From: JAICUY01 sp963716585
GTDB lineage: Bacteria; Chloroflexota; Limnocylindria; QHBO01
Direction: 5' to 3'
Length of the DNA stretch: 64,000 nucleotides
Assembly: GCA_963716585.1 (NCBI GenBank)
Contig: CAVQTN010000002.1
Coordinates: 62,001 to 126,000 of the forward strand
The notes beneath the pieces were generated by a model that saw only the letters and a list, made by a program, of their open reading frames with translations, was not told where the DNA came from and made no database searches. The position numbers and the translations under genes are program-made. Of the stretch, positions 1 through 7,902 are shown piece by piece. Numbering within the stretch: the first letter of the stretch is position 1; every line of letters begins with the position of its first letter.

Positions 1-2
1 AG

Positions 3-383
3 GCGCTGAAGGATTCCTACGGGATCGACGTCAGCAAGCTGCAGGTCACCAAGCTCGACCCGTGCGGCTCGGCCATGGCGCAGGCGCTGACGTCGAGCAA
101 CATCGACGTCGCCGAGCTTTGCACCACACAGCCGGACATCGAAAGCTTCAACCTGGTCCTGCTCGACGACGACAAGCAGTCGCAGTCGGCCGACAACATG
201 GCGCCGATCGTCCGCCAGGACCTGCTGGACGCGGCGCCCTCCGACTTCGCCGAGACGCTCAATGCGGTGTCCGCCAAGCTCACCACCGAGCAGCTCACCA
301 AGATGAACGTCGCGGTGGCGGTCGATCACCAGGACCCCGCCAAGGTGGCCGAACAATTCCTGAAGGACAGCGGCCTGGCCTAG
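3..383 (+). CDS. Osmoprotectant (glycine betaine/choline-type) ABC transporter substrate-binding protein, C-terminal part
   Basis: The reading frame is open from the window edge to a TAG stop, giving 126 residues of a truncated protein. The segment resembles the second lobe of OpuAC/ProX-type binding proteins: a KLDPCGSAMAQAL stretch, a DNMAPIVRQDLLDAAP stretch, and the closing pattern LTTEQLTKMNVAVAVDHQDP followed by an AEQFLKDSG tail, which in this family caps the C-terminal lobe. Such proteins capture quaternary ammonium osmolytes outside the membrane and deliver them to an ABC permease. The N-terminal half, signal peptide and partner genes lie outside the window. The family is fairly secure; the exact ligand is not. 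Confidence 0.75.
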   Translation, partial: ALKDSYGIDVSKLQVTKLDPCGSAMAQALTSSNIDVAELCTTQPDIESFNLVLLDDDKQSQSADNMAPIVRQDLLDAAPSDFAETLNAVSAKLTTEQLTKMNVAVAVDHQDPAKVAEQFLKDSGLA

Positions 384-456
384 GCCCCGTTCGTACAGCA
401 GACCGTGCGGGGCGGCGGGCCGAATGGCTCGCGGCCCCGTATCCTTGCGGCCTCGC

Positions 457-1087
457 ATGTCCGACCACCTCGACCTCGCTGACTATCGCCGGCGCGTCTT
501 CGCCCTGTACGAGCAGATGCGGCGCGACGGCCGCGCCGACCCGCTGCGCCTCGTGAACTTCCGCTCCGCCAAGGACCGGCTGCTCGCTGAGCACCCGCAG
601 TCCCCCATCGCCGCCGATGAGCGCCGCGACTTCCGCGGCCTGGCCTACTGGCGCCACGACCCCGCACTGGCGCTGTCCGCTCGCCTCGAGCCCGATGCCG
701 ATGCGCCGCCGCTCGACCTGCCCCTTTCCGGCGAAGGTGCGGCCATCCCGTTCGCGCGCATCGGCTGGGTCAGCTTCGAGGTCGGCGGCGTCGCGTGCCG
801 CCTGTCGGTCTACTGGCTGAACGACTACGCCGGCGGCATCTTCATCCCGTTCCGCGACGGCACCAGCGGCGCGCGAGACGTACGGCGGCGGCCGCTACCT
901 GTGGGACTCGTCCAAGGGCGCCGACCTCGGCGCCGACGGTGACCGGCTGACGCTCGACTTCAACTACGCCTACCACCCGTCGTGCACCTACGACCCGCGC
1001 TGGAGCTGCCCGCTGGCGCCGCAGGAGAACTGGCTGAGCGCCCCGGTCGCCGCCGGCGAGCGACTGCTCGGCGTCGGCGAATCATGA
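457..1087 (+). CDS. DUF1684 family protein, interrupted by one frameshift
   Basis: From ATG 457 the frame encodes a DUF1684-like protein (DYRRRVFALYEQMR near the start, LLAEHPQSPI, FRGLAYWRHDPALAL, VYWLNDYAGGIFIPFRDGTSG). At about base 873 the conserved continuation moves to the next frame: ETYGGGRYLWDSSKGADLG, then DFNYAYHPSCTYDPRWSCPL, ending at TGA 1085-1087. One extra base in the ggcgcgcgag stretch explains this. The corrected length is about 209 residues, normal for the family. The corrected stop overlaps the ATG of the next gene by four bases (ATGA), which supports the correction. DUF1684 has no established biochemical role. The break is probably a sequence error; decay is the alternative. 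Confidence 0.7.
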
Positions 1088-1530
1088 GCAGCCGGACCGT
1101 CAGCCACTGCATCAAGTGCGGACGCGAGGTCGGGCCTGAGGAGACCATCTGCGCGGTCTGCAATCGGGCAGGCATGGCGACGCCATCCGCCAGCCAGTAC
1201 CACGGCACCATGGCGGTGGGCATCGTGGCGGGCGTGGTCCTGATGGCAGTCGCCGCGAGCTGGCTCCTCAGCGGCGTGGGACCGTACCGCGGCAGCGTGC
1301 TCGGCACGCAGGCGGCCCCGGGTGGGCTGCAGGCAACGGTGTCGGTGATGAACCAGGGCACCAAGCCCGGCCGCGCCAAGTGCCAGCTCATCGCCTACGA
1401 CGCGCAGGGACGTTCGCTGCAGTCGCGTTCGGTCCTTTCGCCGCAGGTTCCGGGCGGCGAATCGGTGACGTTCGACGAGGGGATCCCCGCCGTCGAGCAG
1501 GCGGCCACCGTCACCGTCGACTGCCAGTAG
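1084..1530 (+). CDS. Zinc-ribbon membrane-anchored protein
   Basis: A 148-residue protein whose ATG overlaps the corrected stop of the upstream DUF1684 gene. It opens with a four-cysteine zinc ribbon (CIKCG near residue 9 and CAVCN near residue 23), followed by one hydrophobic helix at about residues 40-60. The remaining 85 residues form an extracytoplasmic domain with a pattern typical of small beta-sandwich FxLYD-type modules (VSVMNQGTKPGRAKCQLIAYDAQG, then a PGGESVTFDEGI turn). The predicted layout is cytoplasmic ribbon, single membrane span, outer beta domain. The function is unknown; envelope sensing or assembly would fit. A longer frame beginning near 982 lies inside the upstream gene and was not used. 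Confidence 0.65.
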   Translation: MSSRTVSHCIKCGREVGPEETICAVCNRAGMATPSASQYHGTMAVGIVAGVVLMAVAASWLLSGVGPYRGSVLGTQAAPGGLQATVSVMNQGTKPGRAKCQLIAYDAQGRSLQSRSVLSPQVPGGESVTFDEGIPAVEQAATVTVDCQ

Positions 1531-1537
1531 CGGGACG

Positions 1538-2075
1538 CTACTCCATGACCAGGCGGACCCCGATGACGCCGCGCGACCGCGGTTGGTCGCTGACCACGAC
1601 CCAGGCCGCGTAGCTCAGGTCGACGACCCGCTGGTCGGCCGTGCCCCAGTAGCACTCGCACCAGTCGACCACCGGCAGGCGAGCGCAGCGGTCCGCGCAG
1701 ACCGTGACGTGGCCGTTGACCACGCCGGTGTAGCGTCCGCCGAGCGCGCCGGGGAGCGCGACCACCGCCCGCCCGGAAAAGCCGGCCGTGCCGGCATAGT
1801 TGCTCGCACGTCCGCTGACCGTGGCCAGCGTCGAGTCGGAGACGGGTATCGCCGGCCCACGAGTCGGCCGCCGAAGTTGGCGCGCGCTGCCGCGCGTCGA
1901 CGAGTCGCCGCGCGCGGACAGGACCTGCTGCTCGCGCAACCGCTCGCCCGCGCCGGCTGAGCAACTGACGCTGGATGGTTGGTGCCTCGAATGACGCCGA
2001 CACGTTGGGTGATGCCGCGACCAGGACGGCCGCAGCGCCGAACAGGGCGACCAGCGCCCCGAGGAACAGTCTCAA
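1538..2075 (-). CDS. Secreted RlpA/DPBB-like protein, probably frameshifted
   Basis: A TTG start at 2075 preceded by ggagag gives a clear signal peptide (LFLGALVALFGAAAVLVAAS). After IQRQLLS the conserved reading changes frame near 1945 and continues through RGPAIPVSDSTLATVSG, ASNYAGTAGFSGRAVVALPG, VTVCADRCARLPVVDWCECY and VVDLSYAAW to the stop at 1538. The GRASNYAGT opening and the VVDLSYAAW ending resemble the double-psi beta-barrel of RlpA-like cell-wall proteins, but with several extra cysteines. The corrected length is about 178 residues. It converges with the upstream zinc-ribbon gene. The RlpA-like fold is a tentative call; secretion is well supported. Confidence 0.5.
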
Positions 2076-2243
2076 GTTGTCTCTCCAGTGGAGTCATCGG
2101 GCGGCGAAGAGGACGTCGGGCAACGACGTCGGAATGGGCACAGCCACCCGGGATCTGCCTTGGGTCAGGCGCAAGAAGGGTGCCAGCCGCACGCCAGGCG
2201 GTCAAATCGGGAGGTCGGCGGTGGGGGGCGCTATCCTGCCGCC

Positions 2244-3977
2244 ATGACGAGTCACGTGCCCCACCCGCGGCTTGCCGGAATGCTCGCCATGGCGCTCATC
2301 GCGGCCCTGGCGACCACCGCGCTGGCCGCCGGCCCGCCCTTCCCGGCGCCGGTCAGCGGCCAGGCGGTATACGACCCGGCCGAGGCCATCGATCCTGCCA
2401 CGGCAGCCGCGCTCGAGGGGCGCATCGACGCGATCGAGCAGCGCAGCGGGGCCGAGATCGTGGTCTACGCGCAGGTCAAGCCAGGCATCAGCGAGGAGGA
2501 GAACCTCGGCGACGCCAGGGCGCTCATGGACGAATGGGGCATCGGCCGCTCGGGCTTCGACGATGGGCTGGTGATCATGCTCGGCCTGGACGAGACGAGG
2601 CAGCACGGGCGGATCAGCCTGTTCGGCGGATCCGGTTTCCTGAGTGCCTACCTCGACGAAGGCGGGCTCAAGCGGATCATCGACGAGCAGATTGTCCCCG
2701 CGGCCCGCAGCGGCGACATCGGCGGCGCGTTGGTCAATGCGCTGGACGCGATCGCCGGCCACGTGACAGCCGGCGGACGCGACCGGCTCAGCACACTGCG
2801 GCAAGTCAACGCGGTGTTGGGGCTGGCGGTGGCACCGTTGACCCTGCTGATCCTGGTCGGCATCGCCTTCCGTTCGTGGCGCCGTGAGGGCGACGATCCC
2901 GCGTACCTGGACAGCCCGGCGGTGCTGATGGCCGGGCCGCCGGCCGGCATGACACCGCCGCTGGCGACCGTGATGCGCCAGGGCAGGGCCACCCAGCACA
3001 GCATCGACACGACACTCGTCGAGCTTGCGAGCCGCGGCTACATCGCGTTCTTCAACCTTGATCACGTCAAGGAGGCGCGCAGCGACTCGGACCCCGACCC
3101 GGAGGTCGATCCCACGATCCTGGTGCCCCCTTCGCCGGGCGACGCACGTCCGCTCGCGGCGCCGCAGTCCCTGGCCGATCAGACCATCCGCCGTCTGGCG
3201 GGCAGCGACGGGCGGCTCAGCCGCAGCTCACTGTGGTCGCTGAACGACAACCTGCGGCCGGTGAAGGCACGGCTCGACGCCGAGGCGATGCGGCTCGGCT
3301 GGTTCGCGCACCTCCCCGGCCCGGCCATCACGCGCTGGACGCTCATCGGCGTGGTCGAGGTGGTGGCCGGCATCGTCGTGGGGATCATCGGCTTCGTGGT
3401 GCCGATCAGCGGCGCGACGCTGCTGGGCGGCGCGATCGTCCTGGGCGGGTTGGTGACCATCGCCTTCGCTCAGGCCATGAGCAAGCGCACCCCGCAGGGT
3501 GCGATGGTCGATGCGATGCTGAAAGCGTACCGGCGCACGCTGCAGAAGACGCTCGAGCAGGCGCGCTCGATGACCGAGGTCGTCGCGGACGAGACGGTTC
3601 GGATCCTGGCCGATACTCCCGACAAGGCCGTGGTCTGGGGCTTTGCCCTCGGCCTGCACGGCGAGGTCTCGACCGTGCTCGAACGCAGCCTCGAGGACGC
3701 GCGTGCGGAACACAGCAACGGCCCGGCCTACTACCCGTACTGGATCAGCACGGCGTCTTCCTCGCCTGCCACCGCATTCGCCGGCCCCGCTGCCGGCGCC
3801 ACGGTCTTCCCCGGCAGTGGCAGTGGCTTTTCGGGCTCGGCCATCCCCGACTTTGGCGGCATGTTCTCGGCGCTCGGCAGCATCGGCTCGTCGCCGCCCT
3901 CGAGCTCAAGCAGCTCGGGTGGCGGATTCGGCGGCGGCGGCAGCTCCGGTGGCGGAGGGGCGAGCGGCAGTTTCTAG
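2244..3977 (+). CDS. TPM-domain / DUF2207-type membrane protein
   Basis: ATG 2244 is chosen because it starts directly before a signal peptide (LAGMLAMALIAALATTALA); the frame stays open upstream but reads as noncoding. Of 577 residues, about 40-180 form a TPM_phosphatase domain (YDPAEAIDPATAAALEGRID, SGAEIVVYAQVKPG, DDGLVIMLGLD). A membrane helix lies near 190-210, then a cytoplasmic winged region (ATQHSIDTTLVELASRGYIAF) as in DUF2207, two more helices near 360-415, and a C-terminal low-complexity tail of serine and glycine. This layout is common in GC-rich Gram-positive and Chloroflexota envelope proteins. The TPM domain is linked to photosystem repair and general phosphatase activity elsewhere; the role here is unknown. 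Confidence 0.75.
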   Translation: MTSHVPHPRLAGMLAMALIAALATTALAAGPPFPAPVSGQAVYDPAEAIDPATAAALEGRIDAIEQRSGAEIVVYAQVKPGISEEENLGDARALMDEWGIGRSGFDDGLVIMLGLDETRQHGRISLFGGSGFLSAYLDEGGLKRIIDEQIVPAARSGDIGGALVNALDAIAGHVTAGGRDRLSTLRQVNAVLGLAVAPLTLLILVGIAFRSWRREGDDPAYLDSPAVLMAGPPAGMTPPLATVMRQGRATQHSIDTTLVELASRGYIAFFNLDHVKEARSDSDPDPEVDPTILVPPSPGDARPLAAPQSLADQTIRRLAGSDGRLSRSSLWSLNDNLRPVKARLDAEAMRLGWFAHLPGPAITRWTLIGVVEVVAGIVVGIIGFVVPISGATLLGGAIVLGGLVTIAFAQAMSKRTPQGAMVDAMLKAYRRTLQKTLEQARSMTEVVADETVRILADTPDKAVVWGFALGLHGEVSTVLERSLEDARAEHSNGPAYYPYWISTASSSPATAFAGPAAGATVFPGSGSGFSGSAIPDFGGMFSALGSIGSSPPSSSSSSGGGFGGGGSSGGGGASGSF

Positions 3978-4070
3978 GGCCGCCGCGCCCACGTCATCGA
4001 GGCGCGAATCGGGGCGGCGGGCAGCTGGCGGTACTGGCGCCGGCCGGCGAAGGCGGGTATCGTGGAGCGC

Positions 4071-5081
4071 ATGCAAGATGACCGACGAGGTGGAGGAGGC
4101 CGGTCCGGCGGGCGGCCGGGTGGAGCACGGCGCGATTTCGGCCCGCGCCGCGACTTCGGTGATCGCGACACCCGCGGTGCGCGCCGCGAGTTTCCGCGCG
4201 AGCGGCCCTATCCATCTGGCGATCGGCCGCAGGGCGGCCAGCGGCCCTACCCCGGCGGTGAGCACCGCGACCGCGGTACGCCGCGACCGATGCCATCGCG
4301 CCCCACACCGCGGAGCGCGATGGACGAGGGCGGCATGGCGATTCGCCTCGACCCGCGCCGGCTGTCGCTCCTCAAGCAGCTCTCCGGCGAGTCCGGACTG
4401 CGGCCCGGCGAGCTCGTCACGCAGTGGGTCGAGGAACGACTGGACGCGGAACGCACGGGCAGCCAGGCGCCGGCGACCGGCAGCGCGTCGGCCGGCGGCA
4501 GCGGCTCCGCTTCGCCGGCGCTCGCGGCCCTGACGAGGCGAGTCGACGACCTTGCTCGGCGCGTCGAGCAGCTCACTGCCACGTCGCTGGCTGCTCCGAC
4601 CGGGACCGCAGCGGCTGACGATCGACCCGGCTCGGCCGGGAATGACAATGGCCGGCGACGGCGTACCGAGACAGCCACCGCGGGCACCCAAATCCGCGGG
4701 GCGACCACGGGGCGCGCAGCCGCGAGCAAGCGCGCAACGGCGACGGGAGCGCGACGAGCGACCCGAGCCAAGGCACCGGCACCCACGGAGACAGCAGCGG
4801 CGCCCACGGCGACCGCAGCGAAGGCGACCGCGCGCCCGAGCCGCCCGTCCGGCGCCGGCAAGCGCGTGCCTCTCCACGACGAGATCGCCCGCATCGTTTC
4901 CGAGGCTGGGCCAATGACCGCGGCGCAGATCGCCCAGGCGATCGTCGATGGCGGCCGTTACACCGCGCCGCGTAGCGCTCGGCCACTCGACGCGGCCATC
5001 GTCAACAGCCGCGTCTCGAACCCGATCTACCGCTCGCGATTCCGCCGTCAGGACGGAAAGATCGGCCTCGCCGAAGGCTGA
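4071..5081 (+). CDS. Basic disordered protein with C-terminal HARE-HTH-like winged helix
   Basis: A 336-residue protein with three parts. Residues 1-90 are Arg/Gly-rich with repeated RRDFG and RPYPGG units. Residues 95-130 form a compact segment (IRLDPRRLSLLKQLSGESGL, VTQWVEERLDAE) followed by a short coiled coil (LAALTRRVDDLARRVEQL). After an Ala/Thr/Lys-rich linker similar to histone H1-like tails, residues 260-336 form a winged-helix unit (LHDEIARIVSEAGPMTAAQI, NSRVSNPIYRSRFRR) like the HARE-HTH domain. The composition suggests DNA or RNA binding. A GTG at 4062 is an alternative start. No operon partner is evident, because the next gene is convergent seven bases away. Confidence 0.6.
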   Translation: MQDDRRGGGGRSGGRPGGARRDFGPRRDFGDRDTRGARREFPRERPYPSGDRPQGGQRPYPGGEHRDRGTPRPMPSRPTPRSAMDEGGMAIRLDPRRLSLLKQLSGESGLRPGELVTQWVEERLDAERTGSQAPATGSASAGGSGSASPALAALTRRVDDLARRVEQLTATSLAAPTGTAAADDRPGSAGNDNGRRRRTETATAGTQIRGATTGRAAASKRATATGARRATRAKAPAPTETAAAPTATAAKATARPSRPSGAGKRVPLHDEIARIVSEAGPMTAAQIAQAIVDGGRYTAPRSARPLDAAIVNSRVSNPIYRSRFRRQDGKIGLAEG

Positions 5082-5088
5082 GCGTCGC

Positions 5089-5298
5089 TCAATCCTCGAG
5101 GACGAAGGTCACCAGGATGTTGACCTGGAACTCGATGCTGCCATCGCGGCCGACATTGACGCGCTCCTCCTTGACCCACGCGCTGCGGACCTGACGCAGC
5201 GTCTTGTTCGCGCGCTCGATGCCCTGGCGGACCGCATCCGCGAAGCTCTCGGTCGAGGTGCAGGACAGCTCGGTGACTCTCGCAACGGACATGTGCAT
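5089..5298 (-). CDS. Dodecin family flavin-binding protein
   Basis: A 69-residue protein starting at an ATG preceded by AAGAAGGAG, a strong ribosome binding site. It shows the dodecin pattern: VARVTELSCTSTESFADAVR, then GIERANKTLRQVRSAWVKEE, and a final strand EFQVNILVTFVLED. Dodecins assemble as twelve-subunit shells that store riboflavin or FMN and protect against free flavin reactivity. The central tryptophan that stacks on the isoalloxazine ring is present in VRSAWVKEE. The length is exactly that of the family. It stands alone, divergent from the cold-shock gene. Confidence 0.9.
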   Translation of the reverse strand: MHMSVARVTELSCTSTESFADAVRQGIERANKTLRQVRSAWVKEERVNVGRDGSIEFQVNILVTFVLED

Positions 5299-5458
5299 GA
5301 CTCCTTCTTGAGACTGGCTCGGGGAGATTGCCAAGTATCGTCCATTGACGAACGCGCGGTGACGTCGCACACTGTTCGGCACGAAGCGTCGGCGTACTCC
5401 TTTTCGGATTGCGATTGCGAGCGTTTCTGCATCGGTCCGAGGAGGCCCGAACAACACC

Positions 5459-5665
5459 ATGCCAACAGGCACCATCAAGCGCATCGTTGCGGACCGTGGA
5501 TTCGGCTTCATTGCCGACGATCGTGGCAACGAGCACTTCTTCCACTTCTCCGGCTTGGCCGATGGGCTGCAGATCGAGCAGCTCCAGGTCGGTCAGCAGG
5601 TCAACTTCGAGACGGAGCGTTCCGACCGCGGTCCCCGCGCAACGAACGTCGCACCGGTCGAGTAG
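5459..5665 (+). CDS. Cold-shock domain protein (CspA family)
   Basis: A 68-residue single cold-shock domain. The RNA-binding motifs are visible as RGFGFIADD (RNP1) and HFFHFSGL (RNP2), and the opening MPTGTIKRIVADRG is typical. Such proteins bind single-stranded RNA or DNA and melt RNA secondary structure at low temperature or during growth changes. The 160 bases between it and the divergent dodecin gene leave room for the long 5' leader usual in this family. Two hairpins follow the stop. The family call is secure; whether it is cold induced cannot be seen. Confidence 0.92.
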   Translation: MPTGTIKRIVADRGFGFIADDRGNEHFFHFSGLADGLQIEQLQVGQQVNFETERSDRGPRATNVAPVE

Positions 5666-5671
5666 GACCAA

Positions 5672-5691
5672 AGCGGCCCGTCCGGGCCGCT
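5672..5691 (+). terminator. Hairpin directly after the cold-shock gene
   Basis: A perfect 8 bp stem agcggccc/gggccgct with a gtcc loop starts six bases after the stop of the cold-shock gene. It is the first of two tandem hairpins and could stall polymerase or protect the 3' end. No T run follows it. Confidence 0.55.
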
Positions 5692-5698
5692 GACCACG

Positions 5699-5728
5699 GA
5701 ACGAGGCGCCCTTCGGGGCGCCTCGTTC
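5699..5728. terminator. Strong bidirectional hairpin with TTCG loop
   Basis: A perfect 13 bp stem (gaacgaggcgccc / gggcgcctcgttc) closed by a TTCG tetraloop lies between the convergent cold-shock and PHP genes. UUCG is the most stable RNA tetraloop class, so this is a convincing intrinsic terminator even though only a short T-rich stretch (gttct) follows. Its symmetry lets it serve both strands. Confidence 0.8.
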
Positions 5729-5778
5729 GTTCTCCCGACTGCGTTCCCTCGTCCGTCCGTGCCGGAGTGCCGCGGGAC

Positions 5779-6798
5779 TCAGGCATGGCCGCCGCTCCAC
5801 GCCAGGAGCTCGTCGGGGGCCAGGGTGTTGACCACCGATCCCGCCTCCACCCCACAGCGAGCCGCCCGCTCACAGCCGAAGGGCTGCCAGGCCAGCTGCC
5901 CGGGGGCGTGCGCGTCCGAGTCGATGGCGAAGCGGCAGCCTGCCTCGACGGCCAAGCGCAGCAGGCGCTTGGGCGGATCCGCTCGCTCCGGGCGCGAATT
6001 GACCTCGATCGCCTTGTCGAAGCGAGCCGCGGCGGCGAACACGATCTCCGCATCGAATGTCGACTCGGGGCGCGGCCGCCTGCGGACCTTGAGCCTCCCG
6101 GTGACGTGTCCCAGGACGTCGAGATGCGGGTTGGCGAGCGCGGCAACCAGCCGGCGGGTCATCGGCTCCGCCGGCATGCGCAGCTCGGAATGGGCGCTGC
6201 CCACGACGACGTCCAGGCGCGCAAGCAGCTCCTCGGACTGGTCGAGCGTGCCATCCGAGAGGATGTCGACCTCGATGCCGGTCAGAATGCGGAACGGCCC
6301 GAGCTCGGCGTTGAGCGCGGCGACCTCCTCCAGCTGTGCGTGCAGGCGTTCCGGCGAGAGCCCGTTGGCGACCGTCAGCCGCGGCGAGTGGTCGGTCAGG
6401 ACCATGTACTCGTGTCCAAGGTCTCGCGCCGTCTCGGCCATCTCGCGGATCGGCGCGCCGCCGTCGCTCCAATCGGAATGCACGTGGCAGTCGCCGCGAA
6501 GGGCGTTGCACAGCTCCTCACCGCCCTCGACCGCCGGTCGCCCGCCGGTCGCCTCCAGGCGACGCAGGTACACCGGTTCCTCCTGGCGCATCGACTCCAG
6601 GATCGTGCGCTCCAGGACCTCGCCGATTCCCGGCAGCTGCCGCAGCGAGCCACTCCGCGCATGGCCGGCCAGCTCTTCGGGGCCGAGCGCGGCGAGCGAA
6701 TCCGCCGCGTTGCGAAAGGCGCCGACGCGATAACCCGGCTCGTGGGCCGCCTCGAGCAGGAACGCGATGCGACGCAGGTCGGCGACGACGTCGCGCAT
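5779..6798 (-). CDS. PHP-domain phosphoesterase with PolX-like N-terminal helical domain
   Basis: Of 339 residues, the first 85 resemble the N-terminal helix-hairpin-helix domain of family X DNA polymerases (RVGAFRNAADSLAALG, LRQLPGIGEVLERTI). The rest is a PHP metallo-phosphoesterase with the metal-binding motifs in order: DCHVHSDWSDGG, LTDHSPRL, GIEVDI, GSAHSEL, LGHVTGR, EVNSRPERADPP and DSDAH. The catalytic palm and fingers of PolX between these two parts are missing, so it should not polymerise. It may process DNA ends or act on a small phosphoester. It ends four bases from the next gene on the same strand, so the two are probably cotranscribed. Confidence 0.8.
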   Translation of the reverse strand: MRDVVADLRRIAFLLEAAHEPGYRVGAFRNAADSLAALGPEELAGHARSGSLRQLPGIGEVLERTILESMRQEEPVYLRRLEATGGRPAVEGGEELCNALRGDCHVHSDWSDGGAPIREMAETARDLGHEYMVLTDHSPRLTVANGLSPERLHAQLEEVAALNAELGPFRILTGIEVDILSDGTLDQSEELLARLDVVVGSAHSELRMPAEPMTRRLVAALANPHLDVLGHVTGRLKVRRRPRPESTFDAEIVFAAAARFDKAIEVNSRPERADPPKRLLRLAVEAGCRFAIDSDAHAPGQLAWQPFGCERAARCGVEAGSVVNTLAPDELLAWSGGHA

Positions 6799-6802
6799 CG
6801 GA

Positions 6803-7741
6803 CTAGGGAAGCGTCAGGATGCGCCGCGGATTTTCGATGGTCATCTGCTGGATCTCGCCCTCCCCCACGGCGGCGGTGCGCAGCTTGGGCAGGAAGTGCT
6901 GCTGCAGGTAGACGTAGCCGAAGCCGCCGTAGGCCTTCAGCTGCGCGTTGTGGCAGACATCCTGGCTGAGCAGCAGCTGTTCGCCGAAGCCGCGCTCAAG
7001 CAGCTCGACGATCAGCTCGATCAGCCGCGGCTCGGCGGCTTCCTCGATCCCGAAGCGCTGGCCCAGGAAGTCGAACTGCAGGTTCGCGCCCCGGTCCAGG
7101 ATCGCAAGGTAGTGGTCGAGGTTCGGGTACGAGTCGGCGTGTCCGATGACCACACGCGCCGGATCCACGGACTCTTCCTCGAAGATGGCCAGCTGGGCGA
7201 GGCCCACCGGCGACATCACGGCATGGGTGCTGATCGCCATGCCGGTCTGCCGCGCAGCGCGCGCCGCGGCGCGATGCACGCGCTCCTCGCGAGCGCTGAC
7301 CCACGGCTTGTCGGTGCCGATCTCGCCGATGATTCCCGGCCGCACCCCCGTGCCGGCGACCCCGTCGGCGAGCTCGCGGATCATCTCGCCGGCAAGGTCG
7401 TCGACGCTGCGTCGATCGATGAGCGCCTCGACCGGGTAGTAGGCCTCGCGATACCAGCCGGTGCCCATCACGATCTGCAGCCGGGTGCTGCCCGCCAGGC
7501 GGCGCAGCCGCTCCGGGTCGCGGCCCACGCCCGGGGCGGTCAAATCCACCAGCGTCGCGCCGCCGCGGCGGCGGAAGTCGCGCAGCTCGTCCGCGACGAG
7601 CTCCTCGTCGGGCGTCAGCTCCCAGTAGTCCCATCGGTCTCGGACGTGCCACAGCGAGATCCCGGTGTGCTCGTGCGGCAGCGTGAAGCCAACGCTGTCG
7701 GGAGGAATCGGTCCGGCGACGGTCATGACGTGGGGTGCCAT
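6803..7741 (-). CDS. Phosphotriesterase-family (PTE/Php-like) metal-dependent hydrolase
   Basis: A 312-residue amidohydrolase-fold protein started at the ATG before APHVMTVAGPIPPDSVG. Metal ligands are visible as LPHEHTG (His-x-His), IIGEIGTD (bridging Glu where true phosphotriesterases have a carboxylated Lys), AISTHA, VVIGHAD and LLSQDVC (Asp). The Glu variant matches E. coli Php-type proteins and PTE-like lactonases more than organophosphate hydrolases, so lactone or carboxyl-ester hydrolysis is more likely than triester cleavage. It sits upstream of the PHP gene on the same strand with a four-base gap and is divergent from the GDH-like gene. Confidence 0.8.
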   Translation of the reverse strand: MAPHVMTVAGPIPPDSVGFTLPHEHTGISLWHVRDRWDYWELTPDEELVADELRDFRRRGGATLVDLTAPGVGRDPERLRRLAGSTRLQIVMGTGWYREAYYPVEALIDRRSVDDLAGEMIRELADGVAGTGVRPGIIGEIGTDKPWVSAREERVHRAAARAARQTGMAISTHAVMSPVGLAQLAIFEEESVDPARVVIGHADSYPNLDHYLAILDRGANLQFDFLGQRFGIEEAAEPRLIELIVELLERGFGEQLLLSQDVCHNAQLKAYGGFGYVYLQQHFLPKLRTAAVGEGEIQQMTIENPRRILTLP

Positions 7742-7902
7742 CTGGCTCACCTCGGCGATCGGTTCGCTCCGGCCAGCGCACAGGGGCCGCCGCAGCGAGG
7801 ATTTCGTGGATGGCGCCATGTTGCCATGCGCGGCGCGAAGGCATGGCGCCGACCCCCGGCAGCGGCTAGCCTTGCCGCACCCCGAGCAGGAGCAACGGAC
7901 GC

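Noticed and set aside
1979..2887. 302-residue plus-strand Arg-rich frame overlapping the TPM gene
   Set aside because: Shifted frame of the TPM/DUF2207 gene, with no family pattern.
3900..3974. Short tandem repeats at the end of the TPM gene as a possible CRISPR or microsatellite
   Set aside because: They encode the usual Ser/Gly tail of this protein family and have no spacer structure.
3643..4533. 296-residue plus-strand frame rich in Ala and Arg
   Set aside because: Shadow of the TPM gene tail and of the HARE-HTH protein gene.
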